DNA from: Paramyrothecium sp. XJ0827
Lineage: Eukaryota > Ascomycota > Sordariomycetes > Hypocreales > Stachybotryaceae
Length of the DNA: 64,000 nt
Direction: 5' to 3'
NCBI GenBank assembly: GCA_020881915.1
Contig: JAJFPB010000003.1
Span: 2,976,001-3,040,000 of the forward strand
The position numbers and the translations under genes were made by a program. Shown here in pieces: positions 11,183-22,612 of the stretch. The notes beneath the pieces were generated by a model. The model made no database searches, was not told the origin of the DNA, and saw only the letters and a list, made by a program, of their open reading frames with translations. Numbering within the stretch: position 1 is the stretch's first letter; each line of letters begins with the position of its first letter.

Positions 11183-14100
11183 ATGGCGGCCACCACCGCG
11201 ACGCCCATGGCTTTCGCGGGCATGGACCCTACCTCGACACAGCACGACTACCGCTTCCCCCGCCGGCCTGACCAGCGCGCGCGCAATGGCATCGGCCCAG
11301 GCGACCGCATGCGAGCTACTCTTCGTGAGATCCGCGCCGACCTTGACAAGACCTACACCGCCGCCAACAATGAGCTGCTGGGTGCCGCGCTCTTCCCCTC
11401 CCTCCGCACCGCCGCCGACGACTCCAAGCAGACCCTGGCCCAGATGCAGCGCGACGATCCTCTCGCGACACAAATTTGGAAATTCTTCAGCCAAACCAAG
11501 CAGCAACTCCCCAACCAGCAGCGCATGGAGAACCTCACCTGGCGTATGATGACGCTCAGCATGCGCAAGCAGAAAAGGGAGGAACAGAATAGGTATGGGC
11601 CCCCTCCCTCGAAATTTCGGTTTGAGTCTTCGGAAGGTCGCCGACGCTGCTCAAACCGAGGTCATGACGGCGCTTGCGCAGGGCTAACCTTTCTTCATGC
11701 AGACTTCTCCGACCAGTTCACAATGCCCCAAGCGGTATTGCCCAGTTGCGCAAGACGTCGGAGCAGAACTTGAGCAACGTGGACGCCATGAACCTGGACG
11801 ATTTCATCTTCTCGGACAATGTGGCAACGCCGGTCGGCATCTCTTCGCCTCAGCCGCTCCCCAAGAACATTGCCGATAAGTCGATGAACGGCGCCATCCC
11901 CATCAAATCGCGCAAGGAGCCGTCCAACATGTTCGTACCTCAGTCTGTGCCTGTCCCGCCCCAGCACCAGGCCAGCCGAAATGAGTTCAATTACATCAAC
12001 CGTCACCATCGCAAAACAAGCATTGATGAGCGTCTTGTAAGTCTCCCGCTTATCGAGCCCACCCGGAGAGTTACATCACGCTATCTCTTCGGGGCCTGCT
12101 TGGCTGCATTCTCTCCACTACCGACATCATCTTCTTATCTCCTTCCGCTCCCGCATGATTTAACCCGCTGCCACCCACGACCTGTTCCGATGCTACCTCG
12201 ATGCTAGCACCATCCGCTGACACGCACCCTTCCAGGCCCGTAAACGCCCCGCCAATTTCTCCCCCTATGTCCATGCCGTCAACAGCACCGCCGCGAATGC
12301 GAACACCGACCTTGACATGGACGCCGACTTGCACGATTACTCCCTCGACAATACTAACCAACTGGGCATGCCACAGCAGCCACAGCAAATTCCTCATCAG
12401 CAGCCTTCTCAGCAGCAGGTTCCGAACCACCCTGGTGTCCCCTTTGCGCTCGACACTTTTATGGACAGCGATAGCAACATGATCAACTCCGCCGGCCCCT
12501 TCCCGCAAAACTACTTTGGCTCACCGTCCACTTCTCCCATGATACCCCACGGCCCCTTCTCCAACATGTTCAATAGCGCCTCCTTGCCGGCCTCCTCGAT
12601 GAACCACCCTGACCTCTACTCTCCCGCTGGGTCGGCTTATCAGTCAGGCGTCTCAACGCCCCATCCGATGCCTGATAATGAGCTTTTTTACTTCGCGGCA
12701 AAGGATGCACGCCAACGTCGGCCACAAGGATTTCCGCAAGGACCCGCAAGCATGGGGAACCAGTTTGGGCAGCCATTTATGTACAACGGCGCCAACGCCA
12801 ACGGTAACAGCAATTCCAACACCAACAATAACTCATTCTCACCCGCAACAACCGGCCCCGAGCAAATATCCTCGTTTGCCAATGGACGCAACCCCTTTGG
12901 CCACGTCGATCCATCGCAAGTCTTCCAGCCCGATCATCCGGTCGCCTCACCTGGAGTGGGCCTTCAGTCGGACGGCATGTTCAGCTTCGGAGCGGATTCT
13001 GACGAGGACGACGGCTCCAACTTTGTTGAGCGGGGCATGAACATGCGAAACGATTTCTCCTCGGCTGTCGATGAGGCTGGCGCCCTGGGGTGGGATGCCT
13101 CATTACCTGGCCAATTCAGCACTCAAGCTGCGCGGTTCCCCGGGGGTCCTACTCGCAAACAGGTCATGATTGCAGGAACCACGCCCGAATATGTTGATCC
13201 CAACGGGGAGTGGGATAATGGTCTCGGGCGTTCTCAGTCGCAGTCTTTCCACAACGGCAATGACCGAAGACAGCAAAAACTGCCACGCAATGCGTCTACA
13301 CCGTCGCACTTGGCAACGAAACACGACTTTGATCAGTTGGGACAATCGCTGCCAAACTCGCCGCCTCCCGATGGTTCCGGCTTGGTTTCGGGTTTCTCCT
13401 CTGTTGCTCCCAGCCGACCCTCATCCCCGCCCGGATCAAAGCATGGATCAACTACGAATCTGCAAGGTGCGGCAGGAAATCAAAACGACTCGGGCGCTCC
13501 CACAACCTGCACGAACTGTTTCACGCAAACTACACCGCTGTGGCGGCGAAACCCAGAAGGCCAGCCGCTTTGCAACGCTTGTGGTCTCTTCTTGAAGCTC
13601 CACGGTGTTGTTCGACCTCTGAGTTTGAAGACAGACGTGATCAAAAAACGAAACCGCGGCTCTGGCGCCAACTTGGCCATGGGCGGGTCGAGTACCAGGT
13701 CAAAGAAATCAATGTCGGCTGCCGCATCTCGCAAGAATTCGACACTTTCGATCGCCGCAGTCGCTGCGGCGGTCAATAGCAATAACAATGCTAGTAGCAG
13801 TAATGTCAGCAACAACGTGACCAATGGAGTTTCTCCGAACAGCCAAGTCACCACACCCCCGGCCGCGGTTCGCTCATCTGCCGCTGCCGAGGGTGACAGC
13901 CCGGCCAGTGGGGGCCAAGGCTCTGCTGCTACTACCGCGGGCAGCACGCCGACCAGCCACTTCGGAAGCACAGGCTCGTCTGCCGGCGGAATAGGTGGCA
14001 AGGGTGTTGTTCCTATCGCTGCGGCACCTCCGAAATCGACTCCCGGGCCCGGCGCGTCATCCATGGTTCGACCCACGACTGTGTCATCGAAGCGTCAGCG

Positions 14101-14383
14101 CCGGCACAGCAAGAGCGGAGGAGCTGAAATGTCGCCTAGTATGGACATAGACAGCCCCGGCGGCACGTCAACGGGCTCGAACGAGGCTGCCCGGCCACTA
14201 GCACCGACTGCTACGACATCATCGCTGCCTGGCGGTATGTCGTCCAGTGCCTTCACCATGGGACAGCGCTCAGCTATGGGTCACGGCCTAGGATCTTTAG
14301 GCGGTCAACAAGGCTCGATGCTGGGCGGGCCAGGAAGCTCGGCCGGCCCACAGGAGTGGGAGTGGCTGACCATGAGTCTGTAA
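11183..14383 (+). CDS. areA: AreA/NIT2-type GATA transcription factor, global nitrogen regulator
   Basis: Nuclear activator of nitrogen-catabolism genes under nitrogen limitation; binds GATA sites through one zinc finger. Three exons, 11183-11592, 11703-12036 and 12236-14383, give 963 residues with frame preserved. The start ATG follows a long leader and opens [13 protein letters not shown]. Residues ~40-137 hold the conserved N-terminal block ([20 protein letters not shown]). The finger is C-x2-C-x17-C-x2-C at Cys673, 676, 694 and 697, with the [10 protein letters not shown] loop, followed by a basic region (VIKKRNRG). Ser/Thr/Asn-rich linkers lie on both sides. The C-terminus EWEWLTMSL matches the element that contacts the co-repressor NmrA/NMR1 in this family. 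Length and layout are those of full AreA/NIT2. The 110-nt and 199-nt introns sit in the N-terminal half. Confidence 0.97.
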
Positions 14384-15087
14384 CCCCATCGAAGGCGCGA
14401 TAGCTCGGAGCGTTCACTCGCCCTTGCCAGCATGATATTGTTTCGAACGCGACATGATATCTTTTTATTTCTTTGCGCTGTTATGTACTACGGAACGCCT
14501 CTAGACTTTATACCACATGACGGAGTTGCCTATGAAGTCGACTTGTTTTAGGAGTTCGGGGTGGCCGCTATTTTGTAATTGGGTTGCTTTTATTGATACC
14601 TTGGGTGGTGGACATCGGTTGAATCATTCTCGCTTGGATACGCACATATACATTTACAATGGCCTGTTGGGTCATCGGATACATGACTCTTTTGGACGGC
14701 ACTGTAGAAGGGAATGGGATATGAATGGGCTCATGAATATTGCACGCCAAGGATTATTAGATTGGTGCCGCGCAATGGCATGGCGCAGCGTTACTAGCAT
14801 CAACTTGAAATATATTCCATGAATGGCGACGAGCGATCCTGATGATGTGCCGCGATTTTCTGGTGTTTCGTTTGGCCAAGGAAGGCAAGCCTCGCTGGCA
14901 TTCCGAACCCCTCCAGCACGACTCGAGCGAGGCTAACGAAGAACTAGACTGACTGAATTACCCCGCCACACAGCCGAGCGGAACCATCTACACGCGACTG
15001 AGCCCATCATGATGTACATCTCCACTCACGCACACGCTTTCTTTCGATGGCTTCAACTAGCAAAAAAAATAAGAGGCAAAAAGAGAA
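14384..15087. other. areA 3' region and spacer to tRNA-Arg
   Basis: About 700 bp containing the areA 3' UTR. No coding signal is seen. Positions 15061-15069 carry an A-run (T-run in the tRNA sense) suited to RNA polymerase III termination. Confidence 0.6.
15061..15083 (-). terminator. Pol III T-run terminator of tRNA-Arg copy 1
   Basis: On the minus strand, runs of five and eight T follow the tRNA 3' end within 30 nt, the usual Pol III stop signal. Confidence 0.6.
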
Positions 15088-15158
15088 GGTCACGGTGGGG
15101 ATCGAACCCACAATCTCCTGATTCGTAGTCAGACGCCTTGCCATTGGGCCACGCGACC
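15088..15158 (-). tRNA. tRNA-Arg (anticodon ACG), copy 1
   Basis: A 71-nt intronless cloverleaf on the minus strand. The acceptor arms GGTCGCG and CGTGACC pair with one G-U. The T arm contains GGTTCGATCCC. The anticodon loop is CTACGAA, so the anticodon is ACG (read as ICG), decoding CGU/CGC/CGA arginine codons. CCA is not encoded. Downstream on the minus strand, T-runs at about 15061-15083 are plausible Pol III terminators. The sequence is identical to the copy at 22279-22349. Confidence 0.95.
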
Positions 15159-15455
15159 GGTTGTTGTTTGTTGAAGAAACAGCGGTCGTATTCATCTCAA
15201 GTGGCGTCCTCTGGAGTTGGCGATGCCTTCTAGAACGATTCGGCTACAGACTACGTCTCGTTTCTTGTACCGTCAGATGCTTGAAGCCTTACACCTTTTT
15301 TTATCTTATTTCACTTTTCATCTTTTATTCTCTTGCCGTTCTTTCCACCCTTCATTTATTTAATCACATCACGTTTCTTTTCTAAGGAATACGAGAAACT
15401 TGCGAGCTTTTAACAAACCAGACGGTTAGACACTCGAGCCAGGTAGTGTCGGCCC

Positions 15456-17573
15456 TTATGTCCACCATTCAAAAGTAAATTCTGGCGCGGTATAAGGATC
15501 CAGAAAGTTCCTGCCAGCCCCGTGCACCGGCTCGAAATCGAATTCCGGTTCCAGGTCGTCCACCCGTTCATCGTCATCCGAGAAGCCGGGGACTATAGCA
15601 CCTGACATCAGAGGCTCGCCTTGCTGCGACAGATATTCTTTCTTGTTCCACTCATAAGGCTCGTTCTCCAGCATTATCTGCGTGATTGGATCAAACGCCA
15701 AATGCTTGAGCAGCAGATGTCGATATATGCAGGATCCATTCGACGTGAAAATTTCTGCCTCCGTCTCCGTAAAGGGTAGAACGTCGAATACGACTGTCGA
15801 ATGCGAGTGTTTCTGAGCCACCTTGCTCCACTTGGCGGCAACCTTGGTCTGAGCCTCCATGGGCTCTCCACAGCTTCTCCAGACGATGCTGGACCGACCG
15901 TGTTCGTAGTTATACCGAAAGATGTATGCGAAGCTTTCCTGCCCTTCAAGACAGACACCCCAAAGCTCGAAGACCTCGAGTCGGGGAAGTGACATGGCCG
16001 CTTCGGCTGCGAGCATCACCAGCGACTCAAAATCCTCTCTGCTTGTGTCCGAGATTGGGAGTTGACAGTGCAGGACGATTCGCTTGAGGCGGCTTTCAGG
16101 CGGCTCAGACGATCCCCCCAGCTCGATGATGGATTGGAGAAAGGCAGCCGCATCCATCTGCCACGGCGGGCTGAACTCTTCTAGCCTTTGAGAAAGTTTT
16201 GCCATCTCCCCAGGCAGGCAGGCTTGGGCATGGGGAGAAGTCTCAAATCCTGGCTCGTGGGGGCCAGCACCGCGCTCGAGCCTGGGGATTTCCCACTGCG
16301 AGAAAGAGAATCGGCGCAGGGTTGTTGGGAGGGACGGCAGTAGGTGCGTAGAGAAACCTGGAAAGGGCGTTAGCTTCCTCCCTGTACTCGCCGCAAGGGC
16401 TGGTCCTCGCTACCTTCTTCAAAGGAAAACTGCTTTAGGATCTCAAAGGAGACAGTCCTCTCGAAACGGAACCACTCCAATGCTACAAAGCTTCGGCCGA
16501 GTAGCCAAGAGAGCGTTTGTACGTGAACTTCCCTGCGAAACTGTCGGCGCATGACCAATCCTTTGACCATGGGCACGGCGGGAAGACCCTCGCCTCCGTT
16601 GACAAAGCAGCCTCGCCCATCCTTTATCGATTCGAAACGGAGGGGATTTCCTTTCAACCTTTTGACATGCCCATTACTGAGTGGTGGAGGGCGGTTGAGA
16701 TGGAAAAAAAGGGGGAACAGACAAGATTTGTTCCTGCGATGGAAATCGATCATTCCAGGTTCAAGGTCCAGGTCTTCTGCATAGTGGAATGGATAACTGT
16801 TCCTGGTTTCGCATCGGTCGAACCGATGGTCTTCATCGCTTGGCGAGGAAGCAGATAACATCAGTTCCACTCCCTCGACCCCATGCCTTGCGGGATCCCA
16901 GAGTTTGAGAGTCTCAAGCAAGGACTGCACATTCGCTGTGAACACGAAGTTGTTGCTACAAGGATTGATGAGCACCCAAGTACGCAAGTGTCGGAGCAGG
17001 AGATGGTGGGTGCTCAAGTTACCTTTGCTCTGTTAACATGTCCTCCGGGTGATCACAATCGGGACACATGTATCTTGGGAGCTGAACCCGAAGCCAAAGT
17101 TTTCGGACATAGCCCAAACGAGTGTCGTCCCGCTTGACGATTGCGTGAAATTCGCCGAGAGATCTGGCATCAAGAACAAGGCGCCGGAACGTGTGAGGCT
17201 CAAGGAATTCCTGCCATTTCCGGCACACTGTAGCGAACCGAGCCACCTTGGGGGAGACCGGGCCGTTGCGTCGACGCTCGAAGACATTCGATCTCAGCAG
17301 GTCCAGTATGTTTTGTTGTGCCACGAGTGGAAGTGAGGCCCACGACCCTCGCTTGCTGGTTGATGAGGGAGGCCCGACGGGCATTCGCTCAGTCGCCGCA
17401 TCGATCGCGACGGGAGACATGGTCCTGGACGAATGTTTCTGCAACCACGGGCCTGAGATGGTTGCCTTGAAAAAGGAGAGTGCAGAAAATCTCTTCCCAA
17501 GTTGTGACACGTACGATTTGAACCTTGGTTCGTTTGCTTTACTGATGCATAAATTTACCTGGTCTTGATTCAT
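15456..17573 (-). CDS. F-box-like protein of unknown target
   Basis: Three exons on the minus strand: 17573-17023, 16955-16414 and 16357-15456, with introns of 67 and 56 nt. The frame is continuous for 664 residues from the first ATG. A second ATG at 17420 (MSPVAIDAATERM) starts just before the conserved block and may be the true start, giving about 613 residues. SWASLPLVAQQNILDLLR resembles the first helices of an F-box, and the rest looks like the leucine- and tryptophan-rich repeat-like region of the large fungal F-box families. F-box proteins recruit substrates to SCF ubiquitin ligases; substrate and true SCF membership are unknown here. No signal peptide or TM segment. The acidic tail ends FTFEWWT. 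Confidence 0.75.
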
Positions 17574-18497
17574 TGCTGCATGGAGGCTCAGGAAGCTTGC
17601 CAGCTGCGTTCACCTGATGGTGTGCCTGCGAGGCTTTGTTCCTCAACGTACCCAGGCCTTTTTCACGTATCATACTTTGGACTCCATCTCCTGTGGCAAA
17701 GATGCGGTCGGTTGAGCGAAAGGATCATGTGCCAGCGCTGCACTGCGGGTCACCAAGGGCTCTACACGTTCTTTACCGCAGGAGGCGGTGGCTTCTGTTC
17801 ATTCTCGAGGTCTGGCTTCTCACGATGACAATACGAGACTGAGTGAGAATATACCGGACAACGAATATGGACATGTATTGCGAGCGCGTTTGGAGTAAGT
17901 TTATCAACTCAACAATAAACATACCGCATAAATTCGTCGAGGAGGCAGGAACTTTAATCTCAAGTCTGTTGAAGTTTGGGCCACGTCTCAGGATCACAAC
18001 AGATGAGTGGCTTGGTCATGATTTGATCAGGCGATTTGCCACGTCTAAGCTTCTCCTGTCACTGCCTCGCGGAAGTGTGGCCTGTGTGAGAAACTGTAGG
18101 AGAGCAGAGCATCCACTGCCAATCATGGCCAGCAGAGGTCTCTGCCAGACAGCCAGTCTTGGGTTCAAGACCATGTCTGTGAATAACAAGAGCGGCTAGC
18201 GTCTACACAGAACCTGGTCTTCTCCAAGCTGATACTCGAGTTGGACGATTGAATCTAGTTTACAATTTCACAGTGCCGCGGTGGAAAGCTCAAGGAGGCA
18301 AGCAAGCCTCTGGATTTCTTAGTAGAGGATTGGTCGCTCGTAGGAACCTTGGTATACTGCCCACACGACCAGGTGTGCATGTGTATTATACGTTGTAGGG
18401 TTAAAATAGTACAAAATCCACGATATCCAACAACTCCAGCGTCCTTTGGTGCCCGTTAATGCGTCCGTTGAAGAGCGGCACATTCGAATCATCATCA
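17574..18497. other. Spacer between F-box gene and secreted-protein gene
   Basis: About 0.9 kb. It contains the F-box promoter and the 3' end of the following gene. No coding signal recognised. Confidence 0.55.
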
Positions 18498-20903
18498 TTA
18501 AGCTTGAAACTTGTCGCAGAAGTTGTCGTTCGTAAAGGCATCGTACAGTCCAACGTGGCAACGATTGAAGTCGTTGTTCGCGGGACCGTGCGGCAGGGAG
18601 ACGTCGAACCGGATCTTGTTCACGCCTTCTCCATCCCTGTAGCACTGCTTGTTGGCAGAAGCGACGGTGCCAATCGGGCAGTCTGGAGGAGAGACGACGT
18701 TAGCGGCGGGCTCCGCCGGAGCAGGCTTCGGAAACGGTTGTACTTACGTGCCAAGTCGTGGATCCAGCTGCAGTAGCCCAGGGCGTCGATGCCCTCGGTG
18801 ATGATCTCGATTCCGTAGCGGGCCTGGCCATGCTCGTCGTGGCTAGGGATGTTCTTGGAGCTGACCCTGCACGGCACCCACTTCGGTACCTCGGACAGCT
18901 TGTCGCCGCAAGGATACTCGGTCTGTCTTTCAACGAGCCACTTTGGCAACCGCTCCGGCGTGCGGTACTCCGAAGCACATCTGTTCAGGCGTGGATCCCA
19001 TTTCTGGAACCAGTTCGGCTACGCGAGGAGCTTCATCAGCATCACAGCATAAGACTGCACGGTAGCCCAAGGGGTCGGGTCTAGAAGACTTACCGCAACC
19101 TTGATAGCAAAGGGAAGGCCAAAGTAACACCTGGGGTAACCTTGCGTCGCCTTGGTCCGGTCGACCTCGTCGTTGTTGCACTCCACAGTGCTGCGGATGA
19201 GAGTGTGGATGTCCAGCCTGTATTCTCCCATCTTCTGGAGGAACTGGTCTTCAAGAGGCATTACTTTCTTGGTTGTGGGATCTCTGCGCATGATGACAAA
19301 ACAGCGCTTCGGCCGGGTCAGTTTCAGCTCCATACGCTGGGGCATCCTGAGTAACTTACCCCGTTCTCTTCCAATGTCCCGAGGGCGCCGCAGCCGGTGG
19401 CTGTCTCCTTTGGCTCGGGTTCCTGCAGATAGTGTTAGCATCATGTCTTCTTGGATCCAAGCCTTGGGCGGTATGCTTACCCGTTCCTCAACGTAGACCT
19501 GTAGACTTCCAAGGAGGTTGGTGATGATGCCATGTTTCTGACAAGCAGATTAGCCTCTAGTCGTTTCAACCGACATCGAGTGAGAAGGGGACCAACAATG
19601 GAATCAAAGCTCTTCTCCATGCTCTTGACAACGTCCGGGACGTTCAGAAAGTTTCCGTGCTTGAAGCTGCGGGAGGAAGCATTAGCACCTGCATCCAGTC
19701 GTTGAATGAGCGATCATCTTACATCTCAAACACAGGTAAGTCCGACTCCGTGGAAACGTCCTGAATGCCCATGGCGGCCATTCGCACGAGGGTGTCTTTC
19801 AAGACAACTTTGTCGTTCTCGGGGTTCCCGCTCTCCCCAAAGATGGCAGCCAGCGTTTCGTGCAGTCTCTTCTCGCCATCCGTGAATAGCTTGAGTAGGT
19901 ATTCTTCCATCGCCTCGGCGAAGGCTTTGTAGTCTGGGGTTTTCGGCTCCGGGAGGTTATCGGCAGCAAACTATCGCAGCTGTTAGTGACCATACGGAAA
20001 AATAGAAGCAAGGTCATACACCAAGGGCAGACCCTGAAAGGCCCATGAATGTCGCTGTGCCTTCGGCTAACTTCTTGGCTCCGGATGCACCGGGGACAAA
20101 GTCAAGCAAGGACGTGATGATGGATGCTCCTGTTGCACATGCTCAGTCTACTATTCAGCAAGAGCTCTGGTGTTCGCCTTACCGAACGCAAGTCCTTTGA
20201 GAATGTCTTCAGCTGGGTCCTTGGGTGGCTCAGGAAGCTTGAAGTCTTCAACGAGCTTGGAGATGCTGAGATGGCCTTTGATGGTTCCAGACACCATTTC
20301 TCGGTGATACTGCTTGTACGCTTGGTTAACGCGCGATGTCATCCATCGCACAAAGAAGTCTGCAGAAAGTCAGGAACCGAGCAACGATTGGGAAGTGCCT
20401 GGAGTTCGCAAGGGCAGGGGGAATCTCACAGTCGTAGTTGCTGCAGTCATCAGCAAGCTCAGGAACATCACAAGTGTTTGTGTCCACGGTTGAGCAGTCG
20501 ACTGAAGGGGACCTGTTATCGTGCACGGCTCGGGCGAGCCCATCAAGCCATCGCTCTGGACATGGTTAGTATTGGCGGAGCGACGAGGTGCAACATGGTC
20601 CTTACCAGAGCCATTGGACCTCAAATACTCTTCTAGGAGCAGCTTCCCGCCGCTGGCTTCCCATGACGCAGGGTCTTTGATATCCAAGCTACACTGGGGA
20701 GTCGGCACTTCGGTGGGCTCATTGGGAGTCACAGCCCCGGGCTCCTCAAGAGGTGCATCGTTGTTTAAGACGTTTAGCAGGCTTTCGCTGAGGGCATCGA
20801 CTTCAACGGTATCCCTGGTGACCACGTTCCGATGGACGAGCGGGCTGGCCCAGACCGTCGATGCCAGCACTAGGCCATGGCACAGAAAAGAAGCGCGAAC
20901 CAT
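18498..20903 (-). CDS. Secreted Cys-rich protein of unknown function, 11 exons
   Basis: Not recognised as a named family. A frame-consistent model has exons 20903-20606, 20555-20430, 20359-20183, 20129-20020, 19970-19723, 19666-19597, 19537-19481, 19422-19360, 19243-19094, 19018-18748 and 18682-18498, giving 584 residues. The exon 9 start is the least certain, and intron 6 uses a weaker GTTGGT donor. Residues 1-20 (MVRASFLCHGLVLASTVWAS) form a signal peptide. The mature protein has about 15 cysteines, many in the C-terminal third. Near residues 200-245 there is a Gly/Ala-rich hydrophobic segment (IITSLLDFVPGASG, FMGLSGSALGF) resembling a membrane-active hairpin. Ten introns in 2.4 kb make it far more intron-dense than its neighbours. 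Function unknown. Confidence 0.72.
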
Positions 20904-22278
20904 GCCGGATGATTCACGTGTTGTGTCTTATTATGAAGGAATGAATTGCCGAGAACCCAGCAATGATTAATGAATGACTTGAAAGAATGACAGGCAGCAA
21001 ATGTGCAATTGAAAGAAAGGAAGAAGACAACTCAAACCTACACAGAACCGAATGATCAGTTGGTAGCATCGCAGGCGCACAACCGACATCTATATACACG
21101 TTGTCCCCGCATTCTTGCTCCTGATCTGGCCATGGATGATTAGATCCATCTACCTAGTCTTCGAGTAACCATAGCTCTCGTCTATATCGGTCGCGGTTCC
21201 TGCGGACGCCACCTTCTCAATGAGGTTTCCAGCCCTACGATCCTAGATGACGTCCAGGGGTCATTTCCGGGGTTTTTGGTTGTTGACCCTCTAGCCTCGT
21301 CTTTTTATAGAAACAGATCGGGGACATTCTGAATTCTAGAGAAGCTAAGTGGTCTGCGCTTCTGGAGTGCTCGATGCAGGGGGGCCGCCAAATCTGTGTT
21401 GCAGGCCTTCTGAGAGGTCCAAATACGATCAACTCCCAAGTGACCGGGCGTCCCAGTGATGACGGGCTGAAGGCCTGAAACGATTTCCCCTGGTATCCCG
21501 GTAGGGAAATGCTTCGAGAAGGAAGTCCTTGGAAACACCATCTTCAGTCTCATGGTGCCGTGGTTCTGCCTGTGACGTTGTGTTCTAATTTCATCGATTT
21601 TTCCAGCGCATGCGTGTATTAGGGGGAAGGATTTTCACAGGAATCATATTGCTTTATCAACTGATTTTTCACTGAGAATTGAGGGGAAATAGAAGAATGC
21701 GCTTTGACCTAACCGAGACATTTCCCCGTCCCTTTCTTTGATGATATTGCTTTTTAATACTCCAGTGACGTTTGAAGTAATGGGATCAATGCAGGAAAGA
21801 AAAGTCTGGCGCTGCTCAGACTAGTAGCATCCAGCATATTGGGCAAAAGGTGCAAAGTCGGGCGTAAGTAAGTAAGGTAGGTTCTATCGATGCGAAATGG
21901 CCAGCCTCCCTTGACCTGATCCCGAAACCAGAGCAACAACAACACCCCTATTCTCATTCGTGATTCTCACAACTGCAGGCCATAAGGTCATAAATTTGCT
22001 ACGCTGCGTGGCTGATGGATGGATGGCTGGATGGCGCCCTGAAGCCCAGGCATCGCAAATGAATGGTCAGCCCTGCAGAGCCCTGCAACCCAATTCCTTT
22101 GCTGTAACCCCACCTCACGGCCACAATTACTTTTAATATTGCCAGGGGCACCGAAATCTCCATCATATGTATGCCTCCCCAATCTTACACTGACCGCTGC
22201 AACAGCAAAAAAAAGACGTTGAAAATCACGCCTCGAACATCTGAACCGATAAAATGGAGGAAAATGGCAAAAATCAAA
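20904..22278. other. 1.4-kb spacer; promoter of the secreted-protein gene, no gene seen
   Basis: Apart from the candidate TATA element, only short open frames are present. The part beside the tRNA contains GGATGGATGGCTGGATGG-like simple sequence near 22017-22033. Confidence 0.5.
21091..21096 (-). promoter_or_regulatory. Candidate TATA box of the 11-exon secreted-protein gene
   Basis: TATATA about 190 bp upstream of the ATG at 20903. Position and sequence fit a TATA element; weak evidence alone. Confidence 0.35.
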
Positions 22279-22349
22279 GGTCACGGTGGGGATCGAACCC
22301 ACAATCTCCTGATTCGTAGTCAGACGCCTTGCCATTGGGCCACGCGACC
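22279..22349 (-). tRNA. tRNA-Arg (anticodon ACG), copy 2
   Basis: A 71-nt sequence identical base for base to the gene at 15088-15158 and on the same strand; anticodon ACG, no intron, internal A and B boxes intact. On the minus strand the downstream flank has a TTTTT run (about 22270-22274). The flanks differ from copy 1 beyond a few A-rich bases. Confidence 0.95.
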
Positions 22350-22612
22350 TGGTGCTTTGATGGGAGACAGGTGATGCCATTCACACTATACGCTGTCGTT
22401 CGCGAGACGCTCGCAAGTGGCTCGGTGCCATGCTGCCTATGGTCGTAAATCGCAAACCGCGAGTGTTCTTACATTGAGTGAATCAACTTGCAATAATACA
22501 AAACCCCTGTTGCTTTCCTAATTCAAAGACCGGTCCCAAACACCAACTATCAAAACCCAATTTTCACACGTGTTCCGTTACCCCAGGACCATCCCGCAGG
22601 CGTCCAATCGTC

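Noticed and set aside
13480..14076. 198-codon frame antisense to areA
   Set aside because: Shadow of the conserved GATA zinc finger and Ser-rich tail on the opposite strand.
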